From NCBI RefSeq assembly GCF_001411555.2, contig NC_049904.1, forward strand, positions 1 through 64,000: a stretch of 64,000 nucleotides of DNA. Reading direction: 5' to 3'. A program made the position numbers and the translations under genes. Of this stretch, positions 21,726 to 33,500 are shown piece by piece. Positions within the stretch are counted from its first letter, which is position 1, and each line of letters starts with the position of its first letter. The notes below the pieces were generated by a model that was not told where the DNA came from, ran no database searches, and saw only the letters and a program-made list of their open reading frames with translations. The DNA comes from Juglans regia (Eukaryota > Streptophyta > Magnoliopsida > Fagales > Juglandaceae).

Positions 21726-22431
21726 TGAGGACAAGCATGGTTGAGAAGATCAAGACGAGAAGCGAGAAGAATTTTTGGGAGCCATTCAATTGAGAGAATG
21801 AGTCGATTCGGGGAAATGGGAGAGCAGTCTAGGACAGTGCGAAGGGTGTGAAAGGGTCTGAAGAGAGAAGGGTACTTACATAACATAAGAGCAGAATAAG
21901 AAAGGTTAAAAGAAAGAAAGGGGTGATGTGGAGAGAAAAGATAAAATTCTCACCGACACATGCGGCAGGAATCTACGGGATTACTGTTAGGGATAAACGT
22001 ATCTAGGAAGCGAGCAAAGAACCACGGGTGACTAAAGGCCACTGTCACAAGATAATCATATGACGACAAGGGGAAGACGATCAAAGAGTTGATATACGTG
22101 GAATGCTCCGTTTGAACTCATCAATTGGGCCAACTGACCATAGCCCCCCTAATGTCAATCCTGACCCATAAGATAAACCCTAATGATACATTAACCCAAC
22201 TAACCCTTTCCCGACAGAGTATAATTCTACAATGATCAATCCAAGTGGAACATGCCTACCAAATCGAACTTATTAACAGTCAAATCAAGCCCAGAGGGAT
22301 TACTACATATCTAGAGGGGTTACTACATTAAATGCTCCAAAGAAGACACTCAGGACATTACCCTGTCACATCACGAAAATTAAACACTCAAAGAGGGAAC
22401 ATTATTGCTACCCAACGTCTATAAATCAAAG
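21726..22431. other. No feature recognised
   Basis: Neither strand shows a coding motif or structural RNA I can support. A 68-bp stretch around 22291-22325 repeats GGGTTACTACAT twice. The region is probably old intergenic sequence. Confidence 0.4.
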
Positions 22432-22787
22432 TTTTGAATTTCGTATCGTACCAACCGATACAGTCGAAATATACCGTTTCTATGGCGTAGCCGGTACAGA
22501 GAAGGGAATAGTTTCGTATCGGTCAGAATTTCGGCCGTTTCGGCCCGTACCTACCAATATTTCTGCCTTTACTTTTTTCTTCCTTTTTTTTCATTTCTTC
22601 AAACTGCAAGCTCGTTTTTTGACCTCCCAATTCAAATCAGACTATTTATAATTTATATATATATAATTTATTAATATATAGACTATTATTTTAGAATATT
22701 ATTTATATATATTTATATATATAATTTATTCATATATAGACTATTCCGAAATAATATTTGAAACGGTAACTGATACGGTATTCAAAA
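22432..22787. mobile_element. MITE-like element, TTTTGAATTTCGTATCG ends
   Basis: Left TTTTGAATTTCGTATCGTAC and right (reverse complement) TTTTGAATACCGTATCAGTT, then CCGTTTC on both sides, form imperfect inverted ends. The interior includes TTTCGGCCGTTTCGGCCCG and a TATATA-rich part. There are no coding features. Confidence 0.5.
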
Positions 22788-23269
22788 TATTACTATTACT
22801 AGATGGAGAGGTACGTCTTGCACACTCTCTAACTCCAATTTCTACACTCATATACCTAATATAGTATTCCATACTGAGGTCTCCGAGTCTCACTTTCTGG
22901 TCGCAGGACTAAGGGGGAAGAACATGCATACCAAAAGCTGCATCAATAATTTATTTTTAGTTTTAAAATATTTATTTTAACATTTCTTTTTCATGTGGCA
23001 TGTCACGTTAATAAGTCCAACTATTCGAGATTTTAATGGAGGGATGAATTTGATCAGTTATGGAACCATTGAAAAAAAAAACAGTTCCTCTTCAGAACGG
23101 GTAAGCCGTTCTCGGGCTTTCAACGGTAACGAATAAATTTTATACACGTTAGCAACCCCCATGTAATTTTCATGAACCACATTGTAGGATAGCAAAAATC
23201 AAATACACATGATTTCTTTTCCCCCTCTGCACTTCCTCCCGAATCTCCACTGCCCACCACGTTGCCGAT

Positions 23270-23500
23270 ACTTGTCTCAAGTCCTCTGCACTCCACAGCC
23301 AGTCGAAACTCGTCTCAGGCCCGTCTCAGGCCGTCGTAACCCGGACCTCCACAGCCCGTCGCAACCCAGACCTCCACAACTCGTCTCAGCCCTTGGGAGC
23401 CCGTCGCAACTCGTCTTAGCCCGTCGTACCCTTCAGCCGTCGCAACTCATCTCAGCCCGGCGTAGCCCGTCGCACCCTTCAGCCAGTTGCAGCCCTGCCG
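23270..23500. repeat. Degenerate minisatellite, GTCGCAACTCGTCTCAGCCC-type
   Basis: Variants of CGTCGCAACTCGTCTCAGCC recur at irregular spacing of ~20-45 bp and locally raise GC content. The open frame across it (23209-23571) gives a low-complexity Pro/Ser/Arg peptide. It precedes the FAR1-like pseudogene and could be its leader, but nothing proves that. Confidence 0.55.
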
Positions 23501-24007
23501 TCACACATGGTTTGCGTTTTCAGATCATATTTATTTATTTTTTTACTTCCTATGTTTCAGTCGTATTTTGATGTTCTGCATTTAGATAGATTGGAGTTTC
23601 TGCAAGAGAAAAATTTGAGAAAGAGGTTAATGAGAGATCATATATTAACAATGTCATAGTTGATATCTGGAGGAAACAAAGAATGCACAAAGAACTTGAA
23701 ACTATTATTGTCCATTTCCTCTTGTGTTGTGGTTAATGAGAGACCATATATTAATTTACAAAACACAATAGACAAATGGAAAGGGCCAAGAGAACGTGAA
23801 TGGAATTAGTTTGACTAAGTAGCTGATCATAATTGATGACAGATCAGTTTGTCTAAGACTTTCATACAAAACTAATAGAATTTCATAGTTCATTGCATAA
23901 ACTTGTTTCTAGTATTACACAAAACCATTCCAGTATATTTTCCTTCACTGTTGAGCAAAATACCATTACCTAACTTCAACTGAAGGATTTTCTGTCAACT
24001 TTAACTT

Positions 24008-26300
24008 TTGTCATTGTTTTATGTTTTAATGAAGGATTTTTTATCAAGTTCGGATAGTGATGAAGTTGAGATAATGATGAGTAGAAACTGTCGAGAAGTT
24101 GAAGATGATAGTATCGGGGCTGCAATTGGAGTACAACAATGTGATATGAATGTGCTACATGTGCCAAATGTGGGAGATGAAGTGAATGTGGAAGATGGAG
24201 TGGATATCGGAGATGGAGTGAATATGGAAGATTGAGGGGTGGAAGATAGAGTGAATATGGAAGATCGAGTGAATGTGGAAGATAGAGATAATGTGGGAGA
24301 TGAAGATGGAGTAAATATGATTTCTAGCTTGAGTAGTGATCTTTTTGAGCCATTTGTTGGGAAGGAGTTCGATGAGGTAAAAGACACCCAAGCCTTTTAC
24401 AAGGCGTATGCAAGACGAAAAGGTTTTGCAATGAGGACCAACCATACTCGATTATCAAAAGAGGACAGAAAACTAATTTTAGTAGAGTATGTTTGCTCAA
24501 GTGAGGGATTTTGGCTTGAAAGTCGGAAACAAAAAGAACAAAAAATTTCTAAACTTGCTGAGACAAAGATTGGATGTAAAGTAACAATATGTATAAAAAA
24601 GGATGGTAAGAAGTGGACAGTATTCAAGTTTGTCGTTGAACACAACCATGAGCTACTTACACCAATAAGTACTAGTTTGCTTCGTGGACATAGAGGAGTG
24701 ACGCATGTCCAAAAAAAAATTATTATGACTTTGAATGAGTCTGGTATACCAACAAGAAAAATAATGTCAGTTTTGAATAAAGAATCAGGTGGTGATTTTA
24801 ACATCGAATGTATTGTTAAGGACGTCGAGAATTATTTGGAAAATAAAAGAAGGAAATTGTTTGAAGAAGGAGATGCACAAAGGTTGTATGCCTACTTCCT
24901 TGATTGACAGTGTAAAGAACCTGGCTTTGTGTATTCCATGCAAGTTAATGAGAATGGATGTATGGGCAGTTGCTTTTGGACGGATGCAAAATCAAGGTGA
25001 GCATATCAATATTTTGGGGATGTTGTTACATTTGATGCGACGTAGTTGACAAATATTTATAAAATGCCATTTGTGCCCTTTTCAGGAGTTAACCATCATA
25101 CCAAACTATAATGTTTGGTTGTGCGTTGTTAGTTAATGAAACAGCCGAATCTTATGTGTGGTTATTGAGAACATGGTAAGAGACAATACTTGGGCGTGCC
25201 CCTTTAACCATAATTACTGATGATGACAAGGTAATGGCAAAGGCCATTGGTGAGGTACTCCCAAATACAACTCATAGGTTGTGTTTATGGGATATTTTGC
25301 AAAAATTTCCAGAACATTTGGCAAATATCTATAACAAGTTTTCGGACTTTTAATACGAGTTCCGTCATTGTATCCATGAGACAATAACGACGGATGAGTT
25401 TGAGCATGAATGGAGTGCAATACTAGCGAAGTATGATCTAATAGATAATGATTGACTGCAAAATCTTTACAACCGACGAAGTGGGTTCCAGCTTACTTGC
25501 GAATAATGTTTTTTGCTGGTATGTCAACAACTCAAAAGAGCGAAAGCATGAATAAATTTTTTAAAGATTATGTTCGTTCAAGCACGATGGTGAGTGGTTT
25601 TGTGCATCAATACGAGAAAGCCTTAGATGCACATTATTTCAAGGAGAAAGAGAAGGACGTGCGAACAAAATCGACACAGGAAATTATGAAAACGTTATGG
25701 AAAATTGAAGAAGATGCGGCCTCAGTCTATACAAGGAAGTCTTTCATGATCTTTCAAGATGAGCTATTCAATAGCCAACGGTACAAATCAACCAAAGTTG
25801 ATAAAGAGGGTGAAAGTAAGATATACGAAGTCGCACCGAATGACAAAGATAAACCTACTTATTATGTGACTTTGGAGAGTGGAGAAGCAAAGGCAATATG
25901 TACATGTCATATGTTTGAGTTTATGGGGATTCCTGTAGGCATATTCTATGTGTCCTTGGGAGGAAATCAAAATTAGATATGTTGCAACATCATTATATTC
26001 TAGAGAGATGGTGCATCAATGCTAAGAGCCGGGCTATTATTGACATACCAAATTTTGATGGAGTTGTAATGACACAAGATGATCCAACTATGAGAAAAAA
26101 TAAGTTGATGATGTAATTCTACGATCACAAGTTGTATCAAATTTTACACAAATTTTGTTGGATCCTCCACGGGTGCCAACAAAAGGCCGACCAAAATCGT
26201 TGAGAGCAAAAAACTCGAAAGAAACTCAAACCACGAAGAAAATGCGTTGTAGCATTTGCAAGACTGAGGGTCATGCTAAGAACAATTGTCCTTCAGTGAG
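24008..26300 (+). pseudogene. FAR1-related/MULE transposase-derived gene, decayed
   Basis: One frame from 24008 to about 25105 carries an acidic repeat segment (VNMEDRVNVED), a FAR1-type DNA-binding zinc finger (FYKAYARRKGFAMRTN, GCKVTICI, VVEHNHELLTP) and the start of the MULE transposase domain (FWTDAKSR, AYQYFGDVVTFDAT, NIYKMPFVPFSGVNHH). It contains in-frame stops near 24233, 24905, 24998 and 25047. After a frameshift near 25105 it continues with MFGCALLVNETAESYVW, LTIITDDDKVMAKAI and HRLCLWDI, stops again, then runs through 25452-25970. The SWIM finger CTCHMFEFMGIP is cut by a 1-nt deletion near 25930. A CCHC knuckle (CSICKTEGHAKNNC) ends it. Domain order matches FHY3/FAR1-related sequences (domesticated MULEs) or an autonomous MULE. 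At least six lesions make it a pseudogene. Confidence 0.85.
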
Positions 26301-26645
26301 GTTTGTTTATAAAGTTTTGAAATTTGTGTTTTAATTTTTTGTCTTTTAATCACTACTTAAATAATTGGTTATGGTTTATTATCTTTTATGTAGAGATCTT
26401 GGAAATACAACTGGGAACAAGACTTCAGGCTTGGATCCGTCACTTCAAACAACTGGAGGTCATGCTAAGAACAACTGTCATTAAGTGAGGTTTGTTTATA
26501 AAATGCAAATTTGTGTTTTTCATATTTTGTGTTTTAATTACTACTTAAATATTTTTTTACGGTTTATTATATTTAATGTAGGGATATTGGAAATACAACT
26601 AGGAACATATCTCAAAGCTTGGATCCGTCGCTTCAAACATGAGGT
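26269..26645 (+). repeat. Tandem duplication (2 x 189 bp) of the zinc-knuckle exon end plus intron
   Basis: Units starting at 26269 and 26458 both begin GGTCATGCTAAGAACAAYTG. Both then have GTGAGGTTTGTTTATAAA, an AT-rich intron-like stretch ending ATGTAG, and then GGAAATACAACTRGGAACA and CTTGGATCCGTC. Each unit thus repeats an exon-intron-exon piece of the FAR1-like gene. Confidence 0.85.
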
Positions 26646-28530
26646 TGGTTGGTGTTTAAGTTGGTGCTTAAAACGTGATGATGCTGTTTAAATTGGAGTG
26701 TAATTGTTTTTTTTTAATGTTACAATTAATGAGAGTGAAGAATTTGAGAACTGCGGTGATGGCTCAAATATTAGAGTGCATTCAAAGGCTTATTTGGAGC
26801 TATTGAAGGAATTTACAATATTTTAGAGAATTGGACATTTGGAGTGAAACTTAATGTATTTGGACCTATGTTTTTGGAGTCATTGTATTTTGGAGATAAC
26901 CAGATGGACAATGCATATTGGTTAGGGCTGACTAGTTAGTTTGCTAGCTTGCCCAAGTTATACTCCAACTAGCATTAGCATTAGCAACATGAATTCTAGC
27001 AACAATCTGACATGATCTGTTTTATAGCAGAAGCATATATTAATTTAAATCACCAAATTATTTTGAATATATTTTCAGTGTTGGCATCTTTTTATATTTG
27101 AACTTGTAGCAACGATCATTATGTATTTGAATACTTGTAGGGTTGATTGCAGAAAATTATTTGACTACTTGTTGGGTTGACTACAGAAATATTACTGCAA
27201 TATTCTTGTGCAATATCCTGTTCAGAAGATGTAAAGAAATGCATCTTATTATACAAAATGTAATACAAAAGATGGTCTAGATACAAAATGCAACAGTCTT
27301 TCATTATATTTAAAAATGGTCTAGATACATTCCAAAAGTAGCTCTTTGGAGAACTACAAAATTTAATTACAAACTGGCTAATAACCATGGGATCTTAGCA
27401 TAACCCGACATACATGATGCTCGTTCGGATACAAAATAAGTACAACACAAACCACAACAATACAAAACCATGACAATATTTCTGCATTTAATGTTCCCTT
27501 GTTGGTCTCTCCAAAACAGGTTGGTCTTTTGCTCTTGAAGTCCAAGAACTTGAACTAGCACCGCTGTCAGTGTGTTTCATATCGCTTGACTTCGGTACTG
27601 CAATAAAGCTTGCCCAAGTAGTAGTAGTGCTGTATGGATTTGGTTGGTATAAATCATCAGGTCTGCAGATTTTGGATAAGTACATAATAAAAATTTTGGA
27701 AGCACATAAGCTAAATATAATTATTGTGTTGTACCAGTACTTGGGAGGAAAATCTAATGTTGACAGATAATCTTGGGCCAACTACAGGAAAGAACGAGTT
27801 AAAAGTAGGTGTCTTTATCATGAAAACGAAGTAAAATAAATGGATGAAGAGAATGAGTGTTTCTCATGCCTACTGATGCAACTTTCTGGGTTCTCAAGTA
27901 TCAATGTGTACACCAAATAAGTGGATCTGAAGTGAAGGTACTGAAATGAAAAAATTAAAAGGAAAGAAAACATGAGTAAACTGAATGTGACATTTTTTTT
28001 TTTGAGTTACAGTCCATTTGCAGCCACATTGACTGAATTGCTAGTTTTTAACAATGTTTAATTGAATGTGAAAAAATTCCTGGCCCCTTGATCATATTGT
28101 TTCTGAAAAACAAGCCAATGAATTGAAGGGAATTGTGAGAATTCAATGTTCCTTGATTTTATTCCATTTTCAAACTGAACTAAAATAGTCGAAATTAAAG
28201 CAAGAATTTCATCCAATGACTAGGAATAAAAAGCACCAGCAATATCGTATAGTGTTTGAATGTGATTTTAACTTGTGGCTCTTTGAAACCTTTTATCAAA
28301 CACCTTTCATGCGTCTCTAATTTCCATTCTTGCAGCTGCCATTAATAACTCCACCGAATCCTTATTACATCACAATACTCACAGTATCAATTACAACATG
28401 TTTCTATCAAAATCATAATTAGAAAATTCAAACAAACAAGACCAAATTATTGAACTGGAAATTAGTTTTTTAAACACAATTTCAGAAACGAAGATCACTC
28501 TTTGAACTGTAAGTTCAAGACCCGCAACTA
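26646..28530. other. Sparse region, one possible minus-strand exon
   Basis: AT-rich and mostly featureless. On the minus strand about 27672-27500, an acceptor-like AAAATCTGCAG precedes an open stretch starting PDDLYQPNPYSTTTTWASFI and ending in a stop. Its composition is protein-like, but it belongs to no family I recognise and no partner exon was found. Confidence 0.25.
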
Positions 28531-28735
28531 CGGTGACTTACGAGAGAGAGAGTGATCGCGTGGACAGGAATCCCAGAAAGGGAGTGGGTTTCGGTCGATT
28601 TCCACCCCTGCTCCTCGAAGGTTTTCCGACGGTAGGGCCCTGCTCTTCGATGGGTATCCGAAGGTGGCCTCTGCTCCTCACATTTTTTTCGACGATGTCC
28701 ACTGCTCCTCAAATGTTTTATTGGAAAGGCAATTC

Positions 28736-28737
28736 AC

Positions 28738-28783
<46 letters not shown>
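28736..28783 (+). repeat. GA microsatellite
   Basis: An almost uninterrupted (GA)n run of roughly 20 units ends in GGGGAGGGGGGG. The Arg/Glu-repeat peptides in two frames across it are artefacts. Confidence 0.95.
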
Positions 28784-28786
<3 letters not shown>

Positions 28787-28996
28787 AGGGGGGGAAGTAG
28801 GACTGAAAAAAAAAGCCGGCCGAATATTAATTCTGTTTTATCGACACGACCCGACCCGAAATTACCCGAACCATTTAGTTTCCGACTCGGAAATAAAAAT
28901 TCTCGAAACGTTTAGAAACACTCAGTTATTAACCGATACTCGAATTACACACAAAAAGGAGGTCGTAAAATATATAACACGGCTTTCTCTCTTGCG

Positions 28997-29615
28997 TAGG
29001 ATTGTTCACCATCTGCCTCCCTCAGTCTCTCTTCTCTCTCGCTCGAACCTAAAGCCTCTTACAGACTCAGCTCTCTCTCTAGTCTCTTGCATCTCTCTCA
29101 CAGACCAAGCAAAAAAAAAAAAATTTTCTTGCAGCTCTCTCTCTCTCTCTCTGTGTTTCTCACTCTCTAACTAAGTCTCTCTTGCTCACTCTCTATCTTG
29201 GTTGGATTGTGGAAGCTTTCTCTACTAGCACCGAAAAAAACTAATCCAAGGTAAGAAAAAGCACTTGGTGATTTATCTTATTAGGTGGGTTAATTATGAG
29301 GTGTTAGGGTTAGGGTTTGTACTGGGTTTCCAGTAGAAGGGTTGCTGTCTTAGGGCCTAGGGTTGTATTTTTACATCAATATTTTGGTAAGTTGATTTTG
29401 TAGTGGAGTGTATAAAATATGATGTTTGCAGAGGAGGTGCGGTGGGAATGAGAAGAAGGGGAAAGTGGAAAAGTAACGGGTCGGGTCGAAATACCCGTTA
29501 CTACTGTCGGGTCGGGTAATCGGCCAAACGGGTAATAACCGAATGAAACATACCTATTTCGGGTCGGGTCGAAAATGGTGTTTTTCGGGCCGAATCAAGT
29601 CGGTGAACAATCCTA
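28997..29615. mobile_element. DNA-transposon remnant with TAGGATTGTTCACC inverted ends
   Basis: TAGGATTGTTCACC at 28997-29010 is exactly inverted at 29602-29615. GGGTCGGGTCG-type repeats lie just inside the right end, and their inverse (CGACCCGACCCG) lies outside the left end at 28840-28860, so the element is rearranged. The interior contains a CT-rich leader and a splice-donor-like CCAAGGTAAGA. No transposase is seen. Confidence 0.5.
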
Positions 29616-29800
29616 GGGGGAAGGAGGACGCACGTCGCAAAAATTTTTTTTTTCTTCCTCTGAATCATGGTTTACCAGTAGGTTGATGTGGAGTCTACGT
29701 AGCAAGCTACTATTCGACGTCGTTGAGAGAAGAGTAACAACTCTGTACCTGCAAGAAGGTTAACTAAAAAAAAAAGTAGAATTTAATCTAAAAAGATCCT

Positions 29801-30007
29801 CGTTTATTTTTATAAATGAGATGAGTTGAGATAAAAGTTAAAAAAATATTATTAAAATATAGTTTTTTAATATTATTTTTATTTTAAAATTTAGAAAAGT
29901 TGAATTATTTATTTTATTTTATATAAAAATTTAAAAAAATTATAATGATTAGATTATATTAGATGATATGAATTGAATTGAATTGAGAAGAATTATAAAA
30001 AGAAACG
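29801..30007. mobile_element. Second, diverged copy of the 2069-type MITE
   Basis: CGTTTATTTTTATA...GAGATGAGTTGAGATAAAAG at the left and, in reverse complement, CGTTTCTTTTTATAATTC at the right. The core again has AGAAAAGTTGAATTATTTATT. It lies about 500 bp upstream of the KOR start codon, in or next to the promoter. Confidence 0.6.
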
Positions 30008-30345
30008 AATCCTTAATTAAAACATTACATTAAACACTTTTACAATGTTAACATTTAATGGTAATTTTTTTCTGATCGAATGGCATTATCGATTGGTTCG
30101 AAGGTCAGTGTCATCAACCAGAAGCATACAATACCTTACCACATAATTGTTGACTGCCCACCGTCACCAGGTCATCCGCACCCACCGATCCTACAATTTT
30201 TTACTCTTGAATTTCTGAATACCTGTCTTACTCCTCACTCTTCCTTCTCCAATAAAGCTTAAAGGGTGGGGACTCTCTGCGTGTCTCTCCTTCAATTTGA
30301 TATTTTCCTTTCAAATTGTACTGCAACGCTACTGCTACGATACCC

Positions 30346-30354
30346 CTATATATG
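30346..30354 (+). promoter_or_regulatory. Candidate TATA box of KOR
   Basis: CTATATATG lies 152 bp before the KOR ATG in otherwise mixed sequence, which would give a 5' UTR of roughly 120 nt. This is a positional argument only. Confidence 0.4.
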
Positions 30355-30506
30355 TTCAGATATTATCGTGATATTTGTCTTGGATCTGAGCACCTCAATC
30401 CGCGCCTTCCTGATCTTTTGTGTATTCGGTGTGAAGCCGCTCCGGCATTAGTAATAATTGGGTGGGAAGCTAGCAACTTGGAAGGAAGATAAATTAAAAG
30501 CTAAGC

Positions 30507-33500
30507 ATGTACGGCAGGGATCCATGGGGTGGGCCCCTTGAGATAAACGCCGCGGACTCGGCCACAGACGACGACCGGAGCCGTAATCTGCAGGACTTGG
30601 ACAGGGCGGCCCTGTCTCGGCCTCTCGACGAAACCCAGCAGAGCTGGCTGCTGGGCCCTGGCGAGCAGAAGAAGAAGAAGTACGTGGATCTGGGCTGCAT
30701 CATCGTCAGCCGCAAGATCTTCGTCTGGACTGTCGGCACGCTGCTTGTCTCTGCCTTCCTGGCTGGCTTCATCACCCTAATCGTCAAGACCGTACCACGC
30801 CACCGCCATTCACATCCTCCCCCTGACAACTACACCCTCGCCCTCCACAAGGCTCTCATGTTCTTCAACGCCCAAAGATGTAATCTTACTTTGCCCTATT
30901 CGTGCTAAGTAGATCTGCTTTTCTTTGATAAAAGAGTACATAGACGCACGTATTTTTTTATATCATTTTTATAATTATGTTTTAAAATATTTAAATGATA
31001 TTATTTTTATAAGTTATTTTTTTAAAATATCCATATAAATATTAATCGTAAACACAACTCACACAAGTTTTTATAAAATTAAGAAAAAATATACTTACAA
31101 CTGTGAATTGCGTAACCGCCGCGCAATCGCTTTGAAAAAAATGAATTAAACATGGGATCTACATGAAAAAAATTAATTTTTTAATAGTGGACTCCACTCT
31201 TTTTCAAAGCGATTACGCGACGATTACGCACTTCACGATTATACGTAGAATTACTCTAAAATTAATGATGGGTTGATTATTACAGAATACGGAAACTTGT
31301 AGAAAACAATTTTTGCTATGTTTTTTCCGAAGTAAAAAGTTGTACCAAAAACAGCATTAGATCAATCTACTTTTGTACAGGAAAAGCTTTATATTAATTG
31401 TAAACACCATTGCAATGCATTTTTTTTTTTTTTTTTATTTATAGGATATAGGACTAGAGATGAAGCAATTTCAGACTATGAAAACTTGTATGAGACTAAT
31501 ATTAGTTTTTTGTTGACGTAAAGAATATTTTTTTAGAAGGTAAAAAAACATTTATACAAAAACATATAGATTTATTTTTGGACTCGTTTATTTTAGTTAG
31601 ATTTTGCACCACGGAAGTAAAATCTTGGCTTAACCACTGGACCTGCTCTTATAGTTTATCAAGTTAGAAAACTACTTCGTTCTTTGTTTATTTATTTATT
31701 TTTGCTTCATAATCGCAGCTGGGAAACTGCCAAAGCATAATAACGTCTCGTGGAGAGGGAGCTCCTGTCTGGATGATGGCAAGTCCAACACCGCCACTTT
31801 TTACAAAGATCTGGTGGGTGGCTATTATGATGCTGGAGATGCTATCAAGTTCAACTTCCCGGCCTCGTTTGCCATGACCATGTTGAGCTGGAGTGTAATT
31901 GAATACAGTGCCAAATATGAAGCTGCTGGGGAGCTCAACCATGTTAAAGAGATAATAAAATGGGGGACTGATTACCTTCTCAAAACTTTCAACCATTCCG
32001 CTGATACCATAGACAGGATCGCTGCGCAGGTACATCTACATACTTGGTCATTCATTTAACCATATAGCTGATAGGAATATCATTTATTTTTTATTTTTTA
32101 TTTATAAGTAAAAATATGATATATATCAAAAGGAGTAAATGTATATAAGAAAATACTTTGTCCATAATAGAAAGCCCCTAATGACCCAAAAAGCCCATGA
32201 AAAACAAACCAAAATACACCAACCCCAACCCCTTGTTTCCAGTAGAACTAAAACTCTACCCAAAAATACCATCCCGACTTCACGATACCCTCCCTTTAGA
32301 ATTCCCTCTAGGAATCAGATTGTGCTTGCAGCCTAGTTTCCTGCCATTGAACTATGCTTCATGCTGTGTGTGTACCAGCCTTAGTCTGTTAGGAAGGACA
32401 AGACAGCTCCCCTTAGGGGCTGTCCGAGAGCTGTACTTGCAGTATGATGGTTACTATTACTAATTTAGGGTTGTAATCGAGCCGAGTGGATTTTTTGTCG
32501 AGTAAAGCTTGACTTAAATAGCTGGAGCTTGAGCTCGATTTGGGAGCTAGCCGAGCTCGAGCTGATCAATACACAAGCTTGGGTCAAGTCAAGTTATTTT
32601 CTGAGCTTTGGTCATGCTCTTTTATGAGCTCGAGCCGAGTCGAATTACTTCTCAAGCTTTGCTCATGTTTTACGAGCTCGAGTCGAGTCAAGTTATTTCT
32701 CAAGCTTTGCTCATACTTTTTTAACCTTTTTTTTTTTTTTGAATGAAATTGAATAATTAAAAGTTAAAAAAAAAAAAAAAATTCCCCTTGGATCTTAATA
32801 TTTTCTCATGTATACTCCCTGTGTAATTGGACTTTGCCAATTATGAATAAAACTTCTTGATTACCAATCAGAAAAAAAAAAATTAAAAGTAAAAAAGATG
32901 CAAAATATTATTAAATTTAATGAAATTCTTACAACTAACATATAGACTCGATATTGAATTATAAGATTATAAAAAATTTATGAATCAATGTGAAAAAGCA
33001 GTGGTTTTATCCCATACAACACCTAGAGGGGGGGTGAATAGGTGCAGTTCAATTTATGTGGACTAATAAAATTTAATGCCAAGAAGCAAATAAAAGATGA
33101 CACAAATCATGCAAATAATCAACACAATGATTTGGTCACGAAGTGGAAACTCATTTGAAGAACGTCTTCAAATTCTAAAACCACTCCGGGTGTAAGCCAC
33201 CACCTAAAATCCACTATAGAAAAAGTTCATTACAACCAATTTAGAGACACTCACAAAACCTTTGTAGTTCCTAAACTTGGCTTGCAACATCACGAGTGAC
33301 CCACTCGTTCTCTACACGCATGTAGTGTCGGAACTCCGACCTTCTATAGCTTTCCACGAGAACCTCTCGATCTCTGCATCAACAGCAGCTCCGGAAACCT
33401 TCCGGCCAACAAAACGTCCACTTCAATGGACTTTGAATGAGATTTGATCTTGATAGTGGTGTGGTGGATTTGTGTTTGTCCAAAAGAGATTCACAAGGTG

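Noticed and set aside
28533..29174. 213-codon open frame with an Arg-Glu repeat
   Set aside because: Spans the GA microsatellite and a CT-rich transposon leader; composition is repeat-driven.
30080..30262. Small open frame upstream of KOR
   Set aside because: In the KOR promoter region with no coding signature; possible upstream ORF not supportable without transcript data.
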